A DNA stretch of 64,000 nt from CAHJXG01 sp965277495 (lineage in GTDB: Bacteria > Pseudomonadota > Alphaproteobacteria > Acetobacterales > Acetobacteraceae), in the NCBI GenBank assembly GCA_965277495.1, contig OZ255824.1:3224001-3288000 (forward strand), read 5' to 3'. The notes beneath the pieces are model-generated. The model saw only the letters and a list, made by a program, of their open reading frames with translations, was not told where the DNA came from and searched no databases. Both the position numbers and the translations under genes were made by a program. This document shows, piece by piece, positions 63,301 through 64,000 of the stretch. Numbering within the stretch: position 1 is the stretch's first letter; each line of letters opens with the position of its first letter.

Positions 63301-64000
63301 ATGGACAGCCTCGCAGCGCTGCGCCTGCAGATCGAATGGGGGGCGGACGAGGCGCTGGACGACCTGCCGCGCGACCACTTCCGGCCCAAGCCGGCAGCGC
63401 CGTCCATGCCGTCACCGCTCCCAGCCCAGGCCACGCCTGCCATTGCGCGCAGCCAGCCGGCCGCAGCGCCGGCACCTGCAGCCCGGGCCGAAACTCTCGC
63501 CGAGCTTCACGCAGCCCTCGAAGCGTTCGACGGATGCCCGCTCCGCGCCACCGCGACAACGACGGTCCGACCGGATGGCAATCCGGCGGCCGGGCTGGTC
63601 CTGATTGCCGATGCTCCCGGCGCCGATGACGACCGGGCGGGAACAGCGTTCGCCGGGGCGGCCGGGCAGGTGCTCGACCGCGTGCTCGGGAGCGCCGGCC
63701 TCGACCGGTCTGGCCTGTTGCTGACCCATTTAGTGCCCTGGCGCCCGCCGGGTGGCCGAGCCCCGGCCGATGCCGAAATCCAGTCATGCCTGCCCTTCCT
63801 GCTTCGCCTGTTGCAGCTTGTCCGCCCCGAGCGGCTCGTGCTGCTCGGTTCAGCCTCGGTCAAGGCGGCGACCGGCAGCAGCGACAGCATCCGGCGGCTG
63901 CGCGGACGCTGGCTGCAGGCGGCGCTGCCTGGGTTCGACGCCCCCGTGCCGGCGTTGGCGATGCTGCCCTTTGATCAATGGCTCCGAACTCCAACGGCCA
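63301..64000 (+). CDS. divergent family 4 uracil-DNA glycosylase-like protein (cut by window edge)
   Basis: The frame is open from ATG 63301 to the right edge (233 residues visible). A Pro/Ala-rich stretch (about 30-65) is followed by LAELHAALEAFDGCPLRATATTTV, VLIADAPGADDDRAGTAFAGAAGQVLDRVLGSAGLDRSGLLLTHLVPWRPPGGRAP and LVLLGSASVKAATG, matching family 4 glycosylases. Differences: the GEAPG motif reads ADAPG, and the late HPAYLLR-type motif reads LPFDQWLR, so the usual catalytic-region His is missing. Activity is doubtful without the rest. Divergent from ETF-QO; 104 bases between the starts. Confidence 0.75.
   Translation, partial: MDSLAALRLQIEWGADEALDDLPRDHFRPKPAAPSMPSPLPAQATPAIARSQPAAAPAPAARAETLAELHAALEAFDGCPLRATATTTVRPDGNPAAGLVLIADAPGADDDRAGTAFAGAAGQVLDRVLGSAGLDRSGLLLTHLVPWRPPGGRAPADAEIQSCLPFLLRLLQLVRPERLVLLGSASVKAATGSSDSIRRLRGRWLQAALPGFDAPVPALAMLPFDQWLRTPTA

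Overview
The window is GC-rich DNA from an alphaproteobacterium, most plausibly from the Rhodospirillales/Acetobacteraceae side. This is inferred from codon use, the pstSCAB-phoU-phoB order, ETF-ubiquinone oxidoreductase, the MoeA/binding-protein fusion and the style of several metabolic genes. There is no rRNA, and one tRNA (Gln, UUG). Most of the sequence is tightly packed chromosomal genes with many 4-base stop/start overlaps. Two insertion sequences, two or three broken genes and one AT-richer islet stand out.

Left part (1-13 kb): end of a flavin-reductase-like gene, a GAF-domain protein, two related mini membrane proteins divergent from a Crp/Fnr regulator with a Crp-type palindrome between them, then an AT-richer islet carrying a lone OLD-family ATPase/TOPRIM nuclease (candidate phage defence). 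After it come a LysE-type exporter, a sulfonate/nitrate-type ABC importer (binding protein, ATPase, permease), a phospholipase D-type protein paired with an EEP-family protein, a small secreted repeat protein, a 3-hydroxyacyl-CoA-dehydrogenase-like enzyme and an FKBP isomerase.

Middle left (12.5-31 kb): a YcsI-type protein, an MFS carrier and a full-length 5-oxoprolinase-type hydantoinase form a plausible lactam/5-oxoproline operon. Next, on the minus strand, comes the most unusual locus: a carrier protein, an acyl-CoA-dehydrogenase-like flavoprotein, an amino acid:[carrier protein] ligase (a class II seryl-tRNA-synthetase relative) and a tandem alpha/beta-hydrolase, all translationally coupled and followed by a Wzx-type flippase. 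Upstream of it lie a cation diffusion facilitator, a YdiJ-type D-2-hydroxyacid dehydrogenase, an MFS carrier and a serine/alanine-glyoxylate aminotransferase in one run.

Middle right (31-44 kb): molybdenum-cofactor genes (a MoeA paralogue lacking the usual motif, a MoeA/periplasmic-binding-like fusion, MobA), then the convergent phosphate regulon pstSCAB-phoU-phoB with two overlapping Pho boxes before pstS. A SplB-type radical SAM protein follows, then an SLC1-type symporter whose gene is coupled to a glutamate/aspartate-type binding protein.

Right part (44-64 kb): an intact IS256-family element sits inside a decayed MFS gene, beside its GntR regulator. Next come a decayed and an intact copy of a COG4705 membrane protein, a tartrate/isopropylmalate-type dehydrogenase, a nitronate monooxygenase, mutL, an ArgE/DapE-type deacylase, nagA with an SDR, another SDR with a membrane tail, a VOC protein, a dead IS701-family element, tRNA-Gln, ispE, a TPR lipoprotein-like protein, ETF-QO and the start of a divergent family 4 uracil-DNA glycosylase-like gene. 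All assignments are from reading the sequence and translations; no database search was run.
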